This document shows, one piece after another, positions 13,601 through 26,832 of a stretch of 64,000 nucleotides of DNA. The translations under genes were made by a program, and so were the position numbers. Source of the stretch: Ooceraea biroi. Taxonomy: Eukaryota > Arthropoda > Insecta > Hymenoptera > Formicidae. The notes beneath the pieces are model-generated. The model was not told where the DNA came from. It ran no database searches and saw only the letters and a list, made by a program, of their open reading frames with translations. The stretch lies in NCBI RefSeq assembly GCF_003672135.1, contig NC_039508.1, positions 13,961,945 through 14,025,944 of the forward strand, read 5' to 3'. Numbering within the stretch: position 1 is the stretch's first letter; every line of letters begins with the position of its first letter.

Positions 13601-16026
13601 GCCCGCCTTTCTCCGCACACAGATCATAATACTCATCATAAGAAGCGCTCAGAAAAATCACTCAAAATTAATTACAAATTTCTTGCAAAACTGAAAAATT
13701 TAAATATCCACTGGCTTAATTCTTATTGTATCAGAAATTGGACAGTCGTGACAAATAATCGTCTCCCAAAGTCGTTAAATAAATTAACCACACATTTCCC
13801 ATAATCCATATAAAGAAGTACGCATCAATCGAACACTTTGGAACGAGAACAATCGATATGATTTCCCAATGTAGCACTACAGGAAGGAATCAAAATGTCA
13901 CGCTGTGAACGTTAACTTTACACTTCGGATCTCTTTTTCTTCCTCTGCATTGCAGATTCCGCAGACGTTCTCGTTCCAAAATGACAAGTTAATCGCGATC
14001 AGAGCGTTAACCGGTATTCGCTGCAACCGGGACCGATCTTACGTGCGCACGTTACAGCAAGGGGCGGCGGTCTCTCCGGATCGGATCGACACGGCGCTCC
14101 CGATCGACACGGAGCGGTTCGCAGGCGATTACTGACGTTTATGCCGTCCGCAAACCGGGAGTCGAACACACGTCGAAAGAAGTAACTCGGATTCGTGAAG
14201 TTGTCCGAGAATAGTACGCGCTCCCTCGTCGGCCGAGGGGCAGGGGGCCGGTCTATATATAATACATACACGCGTCGGACTGCCGAGCCTCCCCCTCAGG
14301 AGACGCGTGCGAGAGGAGCGGATTTATATTCGTATGAGGGAAACAAGAGAGCAAAAACGAATCCGGTCGTCCACCAGCTCGCTTGACACTGAAGAGGAAA
14401 CTAAAACGGTCATTGTTACGCGTCGTACATCGCGGGTGATACGTCGTGATATTGAATTGCCGGCACCAGGAACTTGGATCTTCAACGCACGCGATAGCGG
14501 TTTTAGCGGTCGCCTCTGGGAAGAAATCCTTCCTGTAGGAAACGTCGCGTCTTACCGCGAAACTTCGCCTCGGCGCAAGCGTTACAGATTTTTCGCATAG
14601 AACATTCACGATATATCTCAAACAATATATATATTTCGAAAGATAGAGAAAACTTGATATTTCTTATAAATTTAGAGCTATCTCTAGCATTGATTGTGCT
14701 ATTTGAGATGTAAGAATAAATGTAAATGCTAAAATGCGAAGTTATTATGTTCCTAAAAACATTGCTGAATTGTTCGAAAGGCGAAAAGTGACGAAACGCT
14801 GGCTCGATAGAAAAATTTATTCTTAAATTAAGTCAATCTCTTTTCGCTTGTCCGAACAATTTTGCATTTTTTACATTACGCACATTGGTCCGCATGCCTA
14901 TCTATAAAGAACATGACCCACTAACGCGCATCGTTTGAAAGGTAGAAAAAAGTCGCGTGCGCTATGTACGGGACCTTATGCTAAAAATCGTTGCCCATAT
15001 ATGGATATGCTCTCTCTTTGCGAGACGGCCAAGTACCGCGCGCTTAAAGCGACTTGGCTGTCCACTGAAAGAGTTTCTACTTATAAAGACGCGGCGACCA
15101 TACATGGGCTAAAAGTCGATTGCGCGCCTTTGCTCCTCCCTCCTTTCATTACGCCACGCGCAATCGGCGAGCCTTGAGCACGATTCAGTCTTCGACACGT
15201 TCGACACGAGGATTACTGTCGCTCTGTTAGAATTTGAAGATTTGACTGAACAAGAATTGACTGTCAGGCACTTTTCGATAACAATGATTAATCAGATGAT
15301 TGGAATTGATGGTCACAATCTTACCTGTGAATTCTAATCATCGTCCCGCTAAACGATGCTCAATAATGACAATTAAGAAATGCCACGTAAATTGAAGATT
15401 ACATTATAAACATTTAATATAGACAAGTGCATAGTTAAATAAAACTTCAGAAACTCTCGTCGTATATCACAAAAGAATGCATAAAAAGATTTTTTCATTT
15501 CTCGTTTCAACATTTATTTCTGAAGTTTTATTGCATTAAATTAAATTCCATATTTAACAACAATTATCACAAATGAGCAAAAGATTTACAACAATATATA
15601 TAATAAATAATATAACTAAAATTACGAAAGATTTTCATACGCTAAAATGTTGAGAATAAAGATACAATTACACAAGAATCATAAAATTAGGGTTGTTGGA
15701 AAGATTTAATAGAAAATATATTTGTTTTACATTTTAATATAAACCGATTTAAATTTAGCAGAAATAAATGTATATACAACAGAATTAAAAAATTAAAAAA
15801 GGAAACTACAATACATATCAGACTATGCATGTACATATACATATACATATACATACAGAACGCGACTCGCATAGTAGTCAGCTTCAACTACACGGGGGTG
15901 ATGCAATCGAATATTTATTATTTAGCACTGGACCGCGGAAACAAATCATGAACGCATAATAACTAATCAACGTAAGTTATAATCAAATATCACAAATAAA
16001 TAAACTGGAGTTCTACATTGTACATT
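10697..16026. other. Filamin upstream region, no protein-coding gene recognised
   Basis: This should contain the filamin 5' UTR and promoter on the minus strand. Two patches stand out as rich in G+C and CpG, 11290-11660 and 13990-14600. The second includes a TATA-like TCTATATATAATAC at 14251-14264. ORFs of up to 122 codons cross these patches on both strands, but none resembles a known protein and opposite strands are equally open, which is typical of CpG-rich non-coding DNA. A short ACATAT-type microsatellite lies at 15832-15855. Confidence 0.55.
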
Positions 16027-16213
16027 CATGATATAACAAAATTGATAAGTCCACAAACACATGTTCCAACAAAAATTAGTTTCGAAATGAATATTTCAAG
16101 ACGTATTTAACCGATACAAATCTATATATCAGAATTATCTCTCTTAGATCCTGATTTTGCATAGATGCAGGACAGATATTAAACATCTAACACAGGTAAA
16201 ACAATACAAGATG

Positions 16214-16256
<43 letters not shown>

Positions 16257-16613
16257 ATCTTGTATTGTTCAACTGCGGGATGTTTTATTTGTTGCAGCTT
16301 TAATTTGTTCATTGTTCACAGTTATGTGTATATATTATCTAAATTAACATCATTTAACTAACGTTATCAAGAATCTCGTTAAAAGGAAGAATATATATAT
16401 ATATATATTCTTCCTTTTAACGAGATTCAGATAACGGCTTTAAAGTTTTCATGAAAATACAGAATCTTACCTCGCCAAAATAATAGTGCGTGAAGTTTTT
16501 TTAGAATCTTGATAACGTTAGTTAAATGATGTTAATATATACACATAACTGTGAACAATGAACAAATTAAAGCTGCAACAAATAAAACATCCCGCAGTTG
16601 AACAATACAAGAT

Positions 16614-16654
<41 letters not shown>

Positions 16655-16965
16655 CATCTTGTATTGTTTTACCTGTGTTAGATGTTTAATATCTGTCCTG
16701 CATCTATGCAAAATCAGGATCTAAGAGAGATAATTCTGATATATAGATTTGTATCGGTTAAATACGTCTTGAAATATTCATTTCGAAACTAATTTTTGTT
16801 GGAACATGTGTTTGTGGACTTATCAATTTTGTTATATCATGTTATATCATTTAACTAACGTTATCAAGATTCTAAAAAAACTTCACGCTCTATTATTTTG
16901 GCGAGGTAAGATTCTGTATTTTCATGAAAACTTTAAAGCCGTTATCTGAATCTCGTTAAAAGGAA

Positions 16966-17001
<36 letters not shown>

Positions 17002-17165
17002 TTCATGAAAATACAGAATCTTACCTCGCCAAAATAATAGAGCGTGAAGTTTTTTTAGAATCTTGATAACGTTAGTTAAATGATGTTAATTTAGATAATA
17101 TATACACATAACTGTGAACAATGAACAAATTAAAGCTGCAACAAATAAAACATCCCGCAGTTGAA
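16027..17165. repeat. Nested palindrome cluster with (AT)n centres
   Basis: Block P (16027-16214) returns inverted at 16652-16841. Between them block Q (16254-16391) returns inverted at 16407-16614, where the inverted copy carries about 110 bp that Q lacks. Together they form one palindrome of about 815 bp centred near 16398. A second palindrome centred near 16983 follows: 16845-16967 is inverted relative to 16999-17089, and 16999-17165 repeats the Q-inverse module again. (AT)n runs sit at 16215-16253, 16389-16409, 16615-16651 and 16968-16998, at each turning point. There is no ORF of note. It ends 263 bp beyond the SUCLG2 stop codon. Confidence 0.9.
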
Positions 17166-17427
17166 TAAAAACATGTAGAAAAGTACCGCGTGTGTTTAGG
17201 AGTACGCGTATTTGTATACGTGTGAATATTAAAATCCAAACGCTGTGAAAAATTAATGTGGAAGCTACTTGGATATGTTCTGTTATATAAAAAAAAAAGA
17301 TCGTGTAAATGATTTCCCACCTCGAGTTGCCCCGCCACGAAGTTATTGTTGTCTTACATTGAAACTACAGATTCCCAGTCTTAATCATAAGCCGACGATA
17401 ATGATGTATCGTCGTATCGACATGCAA

Positions 17428-19657
17428 TTACGCTTTTACAGAAATTACCGCTTTCCTCGCCGCCTCATCCAAGTTGTTAGCCGTGACAATTGGCAATCCG
17501 GAATCAGCTAAAACTTTCTTGGCTTCAGTCACGTTGGTGCCTACGAGAAAAGTTTACGTGACAAAAGTGTGACGAACAAAACGGAGAAAGAGAATTTAGA
17601 TATCTTACCTTCTAATCTTACAACAAGCGGTATTTTCAGTCCCAAGTTACGCGATGCCGCGACAATTCCCTTTGCTATTGTCGTGCAATTCACGATACCG
17701 CCGAAAACGTTGACGAGGATAACTTTGACCTTTGGATCTGCGAAATGAAAATTCGATTGCACATCGTGTTCACGCGTGAGTCGTTTTGCATGTTGCAATA
17801 CCTTCACTGAGAATCCTAAACGCCTGGAAGACTTGGTCCTCCTTCACACCACCGCCGACATCCAGAAAATTCGCTGGCGATCCTCCATTTAATTTAATAA
17901 TATCCATCGTAGCCATAGCCAGACCAGCACCATTCACTGTATGTGTAAAATACAAAAATTTCTGCTTCAATATATTTATAATAGCTAATCACATATCTAC
18001 AATCATGGTTGTAACATTTTCTATGATAATATTGCTATATAATAACTTTTCTATTTATAATAAAATAAAATAGTAAAATATTACATAACATATATATAAT
18101 ATATTCTACGTATAATATTGTTATAACTTTTCTATTCATAATAATAATAATAAAATAGTAAATTACACTCTACCTAAACACCCTATGTTGCCGTCCATAC
18201 CGATATAATTCAAATTAAATCGCGAGGCGTCAACTTCCCTGGGATCTTTCTCACTGACATCCTCCAAGGCAAAGAGGTCCTGCTGCCTAAATTGTGCATT
18301 ATCGTCGAACGCGATTTTCGCGTCTACCGCTACCACCTGCTCGTCAGTTGTTTCTACCAGCGGATTGATCTCGATTTGCAAAGCGTCAATGTCCACGAAC
18401 AGCTTCCATAAATTTTTCAACTCGTAGATAGCTCTCTCGAGGACATCCGGACGCGAGAATCCCAAGAATACGCATACATCCCTTGCTATTTCGTCATTGA
18501 TTCCCTGATAAATGTCCAATGGAACGGTTTTAATTTGTTCAGGACGTTCTGCAGCAACTGCCTCGATATCCATCCCACCCGCCGGAGACGCTATCAGCAC
18601 TGGACCATTATGCTGCCGATCCATGAGTATACAGAGGTAGGTCTCGCGCGCGATCTCCACCGACTCGGCTATCATGATTTTCTGCACCAGTATACCGTCC
18701 TTTGAGGTCTGTTTGGTAATAAGCCGATGACCTAACATATTCTTCACATAATTTGCAACGGCATTACGGCTAGCGAAACCAAAAGGAGGGACAAAAACAA
18801 GTTATAACATAAAACATTCTCCACTAGAAATAAAACAATTATAAAAGATATATAAGACAGGCAGGTCTGACATAAATATAAAAATAAAGTAAAAAGCTCT
18901 TTTGTCTTTTATTAACTGAAAAATGTTGCCTTTAATGGTATATAGAGACTCATATGAGAATTATATAATGAGAGATCTAATGAATATTTTATTATAAGTA
19001 CAAATCATAATAAAGATCTATATATCAATAAATAAAAGGTTTTGGTTCTTTAATATCTCTTATGTATTTCTATAAAATATTATTTTATTAATATTATTAT
19101 ATTAAAGTTTCTATGAAAATATTATCACTACTTACTCTTTGGTAAGGTGTACACCTCCTTTAAATCCATTGTCAAACCAACCTTTACCACGACCACCAGC
19201 CAAGACTTGAGCTTTAATGACGTATTCATCCGCATCTGCAAGGATAAATAAAATGTAAGTTCTGAAATAAGCAATACGCATAACTACACAGATTGCGATA
19301 AAAATTGTAAAAAATTCGTAACACGTGTTCCAACGAATTATTACATGTTTATTCAATAACATGCTGTAGGGAATATATAAAAGACAGATAGAGAGAAAGA
19401 GCAAATATAATTTGATCGTATAAATACAAAAAATCTGAAAAATATTCGTACTCACGTAATTTTGCCAGCGCAGAACCCGTCTTGGTTAGGTCGTCTACGA
19501 TGGCAAAATTCTGTACTGATACACCGGAGTCCCGTAGAAGCTCCTTACTCTGATACTCCATCAGATTCAAATTCCTCGTGCTCGACACACAGACGATTTC
19601 TGTGGTTTTTCTGAGGAGCTGCGTTGAACGCATCGAGCGGCTAAGAACTCGCAGCAT
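17428..19657 (-). CDS. SUCLG2: Succinate-CoA ligase [GDP-forming] subunit beta, mitochondrial
   Basis: With the alpha subunit this enzyme converts succinyl-CoA and GDP plus phosphate to succinate, CoA and GTP in the TCA cycle in the mitochondrial matrix. Coding exons are 19456-19657, 19136-19235, 18174-18769, 17802-17936, 17609-17737 and 17428-17540, giving 424 aa. The N-terminus is a basic presequence followed by LMEYQSKELL; then come the ATP-grasp signatures VLAGGRGKG and GGVHLTKD, the metal and nucleotide region with IEINPLVE and DAKIAFDDNAQFRQ, and the ligase part with LNYIGMDGNIGCLVNGAG, NFLDVGGGVKE and ILVNVFGGIVNC. GGVHLTK, MDRQHNGPVL and FGGIVNC fit the GTP-specific beta (SUCLG2) better than SUCLA2. 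Length matches the family. Start chosen for the targeting peptide. Confidence 0.95.
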
Positions 19658-22266
19658 GATTAACCTCCAAGTCTGAACGCACTCAAGACAGTTTTTGTAC
19701 TCTCAGAAATCCTGACTAACTGGCTTAGCTTACTTAAACTTGTATATATATATACACATCCACAACTGTTTGTGACTTAATATATTATTATCATCACGAG
19801 ATAAAAAATCTCAACGAGATAATCCGGTTATCACCAGTTATCACGCGACTTTCTGAAAGGTCTGAATTTAACTGATTTAACTGCCGAGTGCCGCATGCTC
19901 GATATCTCGAACGCGTGGAGATCCATAGCGGTCAATACGAATAATATAAAATATATAAATTTGTGTCTTGTAAAATACAATATATATAAGATAAAATTAT
20001 TCATGTAGATAATTATAGTATTTTCTTTTTCACGTTATCGCAAAACATAAAAGAATAAGGACAATTATTTGTCATTAATTTTTGTGTTTGAAGTTTAATA
20101 TATATTAAAAATATATGATATACATATATATGTATCCATTTTTATAAATACGTTTTAAAAAATAAAAATTAAAAAGATATAAATTACGCCAGTTATAAAA
20201 CTGTAAATATAAAAGGCAAAGGATAACGATGTTACAAATTACATCATATATAATGTGATGTAAAAAATTATATTATATATGAATATGTTTCCGTGATACA
20301 ATAATATATATAAAATAAAAAAAAGACAAGCTGGACAAACAGATCCTCATGTTGTGTTTAGTACCTCTACTTAAGCAACCGATATTGATTTCTCCAACAT
20401 CGATTCTAAATGCTTAATCGTTCTTTATGAACTTTCATTATCTCTGTTATATATAAATTATTATTATTTATACATTATGACATAGATAATGGGCATGTTC
20501 ATAAAAGACTGCCTTCACTACTTAATAAAAATGTATTGAAATGTAAATATATAATTCCTTAAATATAGAGTAATTGGTATCCGAATAATAGTATATACTA
20601 CATCTAATATATACTTATTTATCTTATAGCATATAGAGCTGTGAACACTATTATGGTTTATATAAACTTTTCTTATATAATATATCTGAGCTATTCTAAT
20701 ACTGTCATATATGTCTTTCTTTTTTTATAAGTCAAATAAAATATTTATATGTAAGAATAATTTTTTAAAATAAATGTTTAAAATGTACAGTATATGCAGA
20801 TTTGGCAATTTATAACTCATTAGTATCTTATAACTGATGTTATGCAATTTTGCATTAATCAGAATTCAAATAATTTAAATCACAGTATTAGAATAGTTCA
20901 ATAATTAACAAACATTCGCAGTATTGTCAAAAGTAGTGTTCATTTCTTATTTCTGTATAAATGGACGGAGAATTATGCTGCTCTAACGCCAGGACGTTAC
21001 ATGATCCTTATTTTTTGTTAATACTTATTAATTTTTATAAATTCTTACTCGTTATTATTAGTAAATTATAGCATATTAATATATGTTCTTCAATGTTGAA
21101 TATTTTCAACAATTTTCCCAAGCAGATCTTTTTGTTTCATTCACTTTTTCATCAAAGATTTCTATCTTCTCTCTTTTTGCATCAGATCTAATTGCATTCA
21201 TGTATCTCTAGATGCACACATTGTCATTATCTTATACAAGTGATAATTACAGACCAATTAAATATTTGTAATGTCAATGTGCTCTTTGCCTTGGCAAATA
21301 GACATCAATGTGCTCCTTGTATTTAACACAGGCGTAACTAACTGCCTGATACAGTACAACTTTGTATGCCGTAAAGTAAATGCAATTTTTACACGAGATA
21401 CTGATTTGGTAGACATCTGTGCAATTTTAAATGCAGAACTATGTCCAAATAATTTTTCAATGATACGCTATTCAACGTGTTTGTATATGGTGTATCCCAA
21501 GTTACTTTGCTCTTGCTTTGAAAATATACCATGAGATGAGGTAGAATATTACAACTCTAAAGTTATGAAAAGAGACTTGGCAGTTTTTCAAACAAAAAAA
21601 CGTGCGCGCGAAGTGTTTGAAATCGTATCATTATAATATAAATCTTGATGAAAAGTATTAAAAAAATGTATAAAAATTGTTTGTAAATATATAAAAATTT
21701 TGTAATACTTTGTGTGTAATACTCTGTGTGTTCAGAATTAGATGCATAATAAATTATACACTGTTTATGAGTCTTTTAAATATCATTAATGTCTCTGTCA
21801 AAAGAAATTAAATAGAGTATTCTTTTTGTTATATAGAAATAAAACTCAAACTCTCTTTCTCTCACTGTGTGCATTATTCCAGTGAAATATCAATATCAAA
21901 TCAATTTCAGTCTCTTTCTAAACGTATAGTATCGTGGTCCTTCTTAAAGCAAAATTGTGGAAGTACTTAAGCGTTGAACTGTCGTTAAGCTTGCTGAGAA
22001 CAAAAGTGGCTGTCACTTGATATCATTAATGAGAAGTAACAATATCAATTCTTTGCCAGTCACTAATACGGTTACTCCAAATGGAGCATGAGATTACTTA
22101 GGCGATTTAACAAGTAAGAACAGATCGACGACAAATTCTGCTAAACCGAATTCAGAAATTCGTTTTAGTCTCCGTTAAATTTCCAAACACATGTCAGAAC
22201 ACATTGTATGAAATTTACAACCGTTAATCGTTACCGTATCCTAGAATTACTACAAGTTATTTTACA
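19658..22266. other. Intergenic: SUCLG2 promoter side and contactin 3' UTR
   Basis: The part next to 19657 should hold the SUCLG2 promoter, and the part next to 22267 the contactin 3' UTR on the minus strand. Between 19900 and 21250 the DNA is very AT-rich. A somewhat less AT-rich section at about 21250-21540 has an 87-codon plus-strand ORF without recognisable similarity, which I do not call a gene. Confidence 0.5.
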
Positions 22267-25200
22267 CTATACATAGCCGTAAACTCGCAGGAGCAATAAC
22301 ATAGTTACTCCCAGAGCGGCATCCAGGACCTTGCTCCCGGCGCTGCTTCTGAAGGCAGCGGCGTCGCCCATCTGGAATGTATGAGTGGGACTCGACATCC
22401 GGCCATCGCCGCCGTTGCTGAATGCGAGCACTCTCAAGTGGTAGGCCTTGCCGGGACTCAGGTTCTTGATGTCGGCCTCGAGCTTGGAGCCGCCTGGTAT
22501 AATCGTGTCGTTCGCCGTACTCATATCCTGATCGACCTCCCACACGCGTATCTTGTATCCGATTAGCGGCTCCTCCTCCAGACTCGGTTGCACGTAACGC
22601 CAGACGACTCTCACCGTTGACGGGTTCACGCCGTACACATTCACTGAGGATGGCGGTTTCTGCGGCGCTTTGCGGTATGTTCTCTCCAGGTACCGCTCAC
22701 TCTCCGGACCTTCTCCGGCAGTGTTGTAGGCCATCACCTTCACGTAGTAATACGTGTCCGGTTGCAGACCAACGACCAGCGACCAAGGGCGCGTAGTGCG
22801 CGACAAGTAGTACGTGGCATCCTCTTCACGATTGCTCTCCTTCCAGTACTTGATCCTGTGGCCGATCAGCTTGCCTCGTACCCGCTCACGGGTCTGCTCG
22901 ATGGGTAGCCAACTGACGTTCAAACTGGTGCTATTATAGCTCATGGCGTATACTTGTTGCGGTGCGACCTGCGGCATGTCTTCCGCGCTGTAGACCGTTT
23001 CTATTCCCGATATCGGACCCTCACCGATCGCATTAATCGGCTGTACTCTTACTTCATACTCCGTGTAATAATATTTCGGTTGGATCGACACAACGCTACT
23101 GCCGACGTTGCCGTATTCCTTCAGGGACAACGACTGGAACTCCGTATCATGTCCCTTGCGGCGCCAGAATATCTTGTAATAAATTCCAGGCCCGTTTTGA
23201 TCAGCTGAGCTGAGAGGATCCCACGTGATCGTAAGGTCGCCGATCTTTCCTCCGCCACCGCTGATATTTGATGGTGCTTTCGTCGGCTTATCGGATGGAG
23301 TGCTGTATTGAGGCGATGGGGATGACGGTGGACCATAGCCGAGTACATTGAACGCCAGCACAGCAAACTCGTACGTGGAGTAAGGATTCAAAACATTCTC
23401 CAAGAATGCCTCCTTTCGTCCATTGTATCTATCCGTCTCGATAGCTGTGATATCTGAAGGTAATAATTTATTTACGTGAGATTACAGAGAGCTGAATATA
23501 GAGAAGAAGCTTCAAAGCATTCTCAAACGTCTCAACACATTAAACACAATTTAAAAAAGCACTTTAATTTCTGTTTCGAGCATCAGAATAATTTCTAGAA
23601 AAAATCATGATTATTAAAAATTGACTTTCCACTTACTCTCTACGAGGGGGAACCACGTGCGATTCCAGTTCGTTCGTGCATTGATTGTGTACATAGCTAT
23701 AGGCCTGCCATTCCAAGCACCGTCGGTCCATCGCAACGTGGCCGAGGTCTTGACGATGTTCACAACTTGCACACCACCGGGCGGCCCCGGTGGGCCCTCC
23801 ACGATCACAAAACTTGTGCTTGATATTTCGCCGACGGCGCTCTTCAAGATGCACTCGTACTCGCCGGCCTCAGCAAACGTAGCGTTTATAATGTCCAGGT
23901 ACTCGCCTTCGATGTTCCAATGCGGATTGTTTCGCAGGTCCTTATCGCGGATACGCATACCGTTGTGCTTCCAGATGTACGCAACGTCCAGCATTTCGTC
24001 TGTATGGCCCAAGCAACGCAGCGTCTGATTGTAATTGTACGACATGATTAGGCGTGGTGGCAATCTTTCGATAAACTGCGGTGCTCCTGTAGGGGCAATT
24101 GCATAATTAGACATTGATAAATTAACCGGTATGCGCATGGAAACTGCGCAATTTTTTAATTTATATAAATTTATATAAATAAATATTTATATCAATTTAT
24201 ATAAAGAAATGTAGCCATCAGAACGCGAGCAAATGTTTTGTAATTAATATTTAATACATCTCGTGAATCCCTTTACATAAGCTCGCTCTTGCGTGACACC
24301 CAAAGTTATCAGATGACCGACTTACGTAGCACGATCAATCGTCCACGAGTCTCGTCGCTGCCATATTGATTGGTCGCTGTGCACACGTACGTCCCCTCGT
24401 CATCTCGCGATACCGGACTGATAATGAGGTTTCCTGTTTCCAGGATTCTCCGTCTACCTCCCGATCCAATCACGTTGCCATCTTTCTTCCAGACGAATTG
24501 AGGCCTGGGCGCGGCTTCGGGTTTGCACACGATTGTGACGTTACCTCCTTCCGCCGCGTAAGTTTCGGACTCCATAGGCCGTTTCTTGAAAGAAGGTTTC
24601 AACGCTGAAAGATTGAGAAAGAGTCACATGGCTTTTACCATCGATGATTGAATTTTAAATTTATTTAAATTGAGAATATTAAAAGAGAGATGGCAATACT
24701 CACACAAGACTCGAAGTTGCGCTGATGAGTACGTAGTCTTCAGCTGGTTTCTCGCGCGACACTGATACATAGCCTGATCTCTTTCAGGCTCCAGGTACCT
24801 TATATTCAGGACATTATCTTGTACGGTGTAACGATCCCTATCTTCGGGCGGTAGAGTATACATATCCAGAAGCTCACCGTTTCTGAACCAACTGTAGGTG
24901 ACGTCTGGTATGCCGAACGCTTCGCAGGTCCAAGTTAGATCTGCCCTGTTGTCCATGTGCTTGTCAACCAGCGGGATAGTAAAGTTGGGCGCCGCTTGTA
25001 CCGTCAATTGCACAGAATTCTCGATTGACAATCGTTCGTTGTACACCCGGCAAACGTACTCGCCCTGATCCTCCACGCGCACTCGCGGTATTATCAGTAC
25101 TCGATTATAATTCGCTGTATATGCCCCACGTGGCAAAGTGGAATCCCTCCTCGTCCAATTGTACGACGGAACAGGACTATAAAGATTATTCATTATAGTT

Positions 25201-26832
25201 ATAAAAATTCTTCGTGTAAAAGGAACATTTCGTATACAACGTGGGAATGCTTACTATCCAAACGCGATACACTCAAGCCTGACTTCCTCTCCGGCTACCG
25301 GCGCTTCCGGAAACGCTTTCGGAAAATTGTTCGGGAACTTCAACTGCTGGAAAGAGGCTGAGAAAGACAATTTAAATATTATTATTACATCTATTCTATT
25401 TTTGCTATTCAATTTTTAAAAGATAGTTCAAGATAATTACAGTGCATGTCCACTCTTAATGGAAAGAATGGTCCGTTACGTCCGGTATCGGATGCGACAC
25501 TCTGAACATTGCACGAATAGTTTCCTCGATCGATCGTTTCCAATGCAGAGAAGTAGAGCGCTCCGTCGTGCGAGACAAACACACGTTTATCTTCCTCGAC
25601 GAAATTGGGGAAGTAATCGCGCGCCCAATAGTATTTCACGCCAGGAAAATGTTGCGGCGGATCACAGTAGACTGCTTTACCCCAATGATTATCTCCGTGT
25701 TCCTCAGAACGTTTTAAATTAAACTCTAGGATGTATCCAAACGACAGCTCAACACTTTCAGATATAATAGTACCGAATTTGTTGGTTGCTTTGCAGTGGT
25801 AAGAGCCCCGATCTTCCGCCTGTATAAAAATAATTCAATTAAAACATAAATAATATATTCAAGAGATTAATATAGAATAATTAATATAGAAATAATTATA
25901 TAATATTATAAATAATTAATATAGAATGGTTTGTGTACACTAATATCAAATTCAATACAAATCTTTTTGTGAAATTATATAATATATATAAAAAAATGTT
26001 AAAAATGTTTTACCTGTTCTGGCTCGTAGATGATCAGTGTTCCGCCACTCACAGTATACCTGTTATTTGCAAGGGGATTTATTCTCGTTGCAATAAGTCG
26101 GTCGTTCTCATAATCTTCCTTGAACCATTCGTACGTCGGAGTGGGATAGCCTCCTGCCAGACAGCTCAGTGAGACGTCATTACTTATCCTCCTCTTCGAC
26201 ACATCAAATACCTTGCTCACGGGCTGTTTTATGAAATAAGGCCCTCTGGGTATCTGAAGAGGGTTATCAATATCAATACCATATTGGTAAGTGCGGTCAT
26301 CTTCCACTAAGTTATGAAGGGTGATGATAGACGCTTCGCAGATATACAAAAGTTCCTCCCTGCCAGTGACCTTCTCCAATCCCCAACGTTTAAGAGTATT
26401 AGAGAACGAATAGGCCAAGTAATCCCTTCCTATTATGTTATCGTTGGGTTCAGGCAGGAAGGCATTGTCCATGTTTATCAAGGTTGTAGTATCGCCCTCA
26501 TTCATCCATAGGCCACCCTGGAGTTTCACTCCAGTATACCATCTACGATGCTGTGGATCCTGCCATAGCAATTGATAGAGCACAAATCCGTGTTCCTCCA
26601 ACGAGTTGATGGTAAGCAGATCACTTTGAAACGCTTGGCAGTTCCTTCGTGCTTCCTCCCGCGGCCTCAGCGGACTCTTGATAAAACGGTAGCACGATTC
26701 TTGAAAGCGTATCCAATTTTGGGGGCACTCATACGCTAGCTCGCCGTACAAAATATTTTGCGCAAATGCGGGGAGCGAAAGGATCAGCGAGAACACCACG
26801 GTGTTCAATAAGTGAGAGACCATTCTGGACAT
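22267..26832 (-). CDS. Cont: Contactin: C-type lectin, Ig and fibronectin III cell adhesion protein with GPI signal
   Basis: Insect contactin is a GPI-anchored adhesion protein of septate junctions, working with neurexin IV and neuroglian in epithelia and glia. Coding exons are 26014-26832, 25441-25819, 25255-25357, 24704-25176, 24326-24604, 23637-24086 and 22267-23453, giving 1229 aa. Order seen: signal peptide (1-25), C-type lectin domain (about 34-165, with WIRFQESCYRF), six Ig domains each with the Cys/Trp/Cys pattern (YHCKAT, YSCNVQ, YVCRVY, YQCRAR, YVCTAT, YECILK), four fibronectin III domains, then SSAGS and a hydrophobic tail ending in RVYGYV, a typical GPI signal. The lectin domain is the arthropod-type arrangement; vertebrate contactins lack it. 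I chose the Met at 26832 (26823 is also possible); an in-frame Met at 26883 would precede the signal peptide with a Cys-rich stretch and is less likely. Confidence 0.93.

Noticed and set aside
14253..14621. Overlapping ORFs of 97-122 codons on both strands
   Set aside because: Both strands are open because the patch is G+C-rich; neither product resembles a family and no splice or start context supports one.
17428..19657. ATP-specific SUCLA2 as the identity of the ligase
   Set aside because: Residues at GGVHLTK, MDR-NGPVL, and ILVN-FGGIVNC follow the GTP-specific form; a tree would settle it.
22262..25722. Several antisense and out-of-frame ORFs over contactin exons
   Set aside because: They are shadows of the contactin coding exons, whose frame gives clear Ig and fibronectin III domains.
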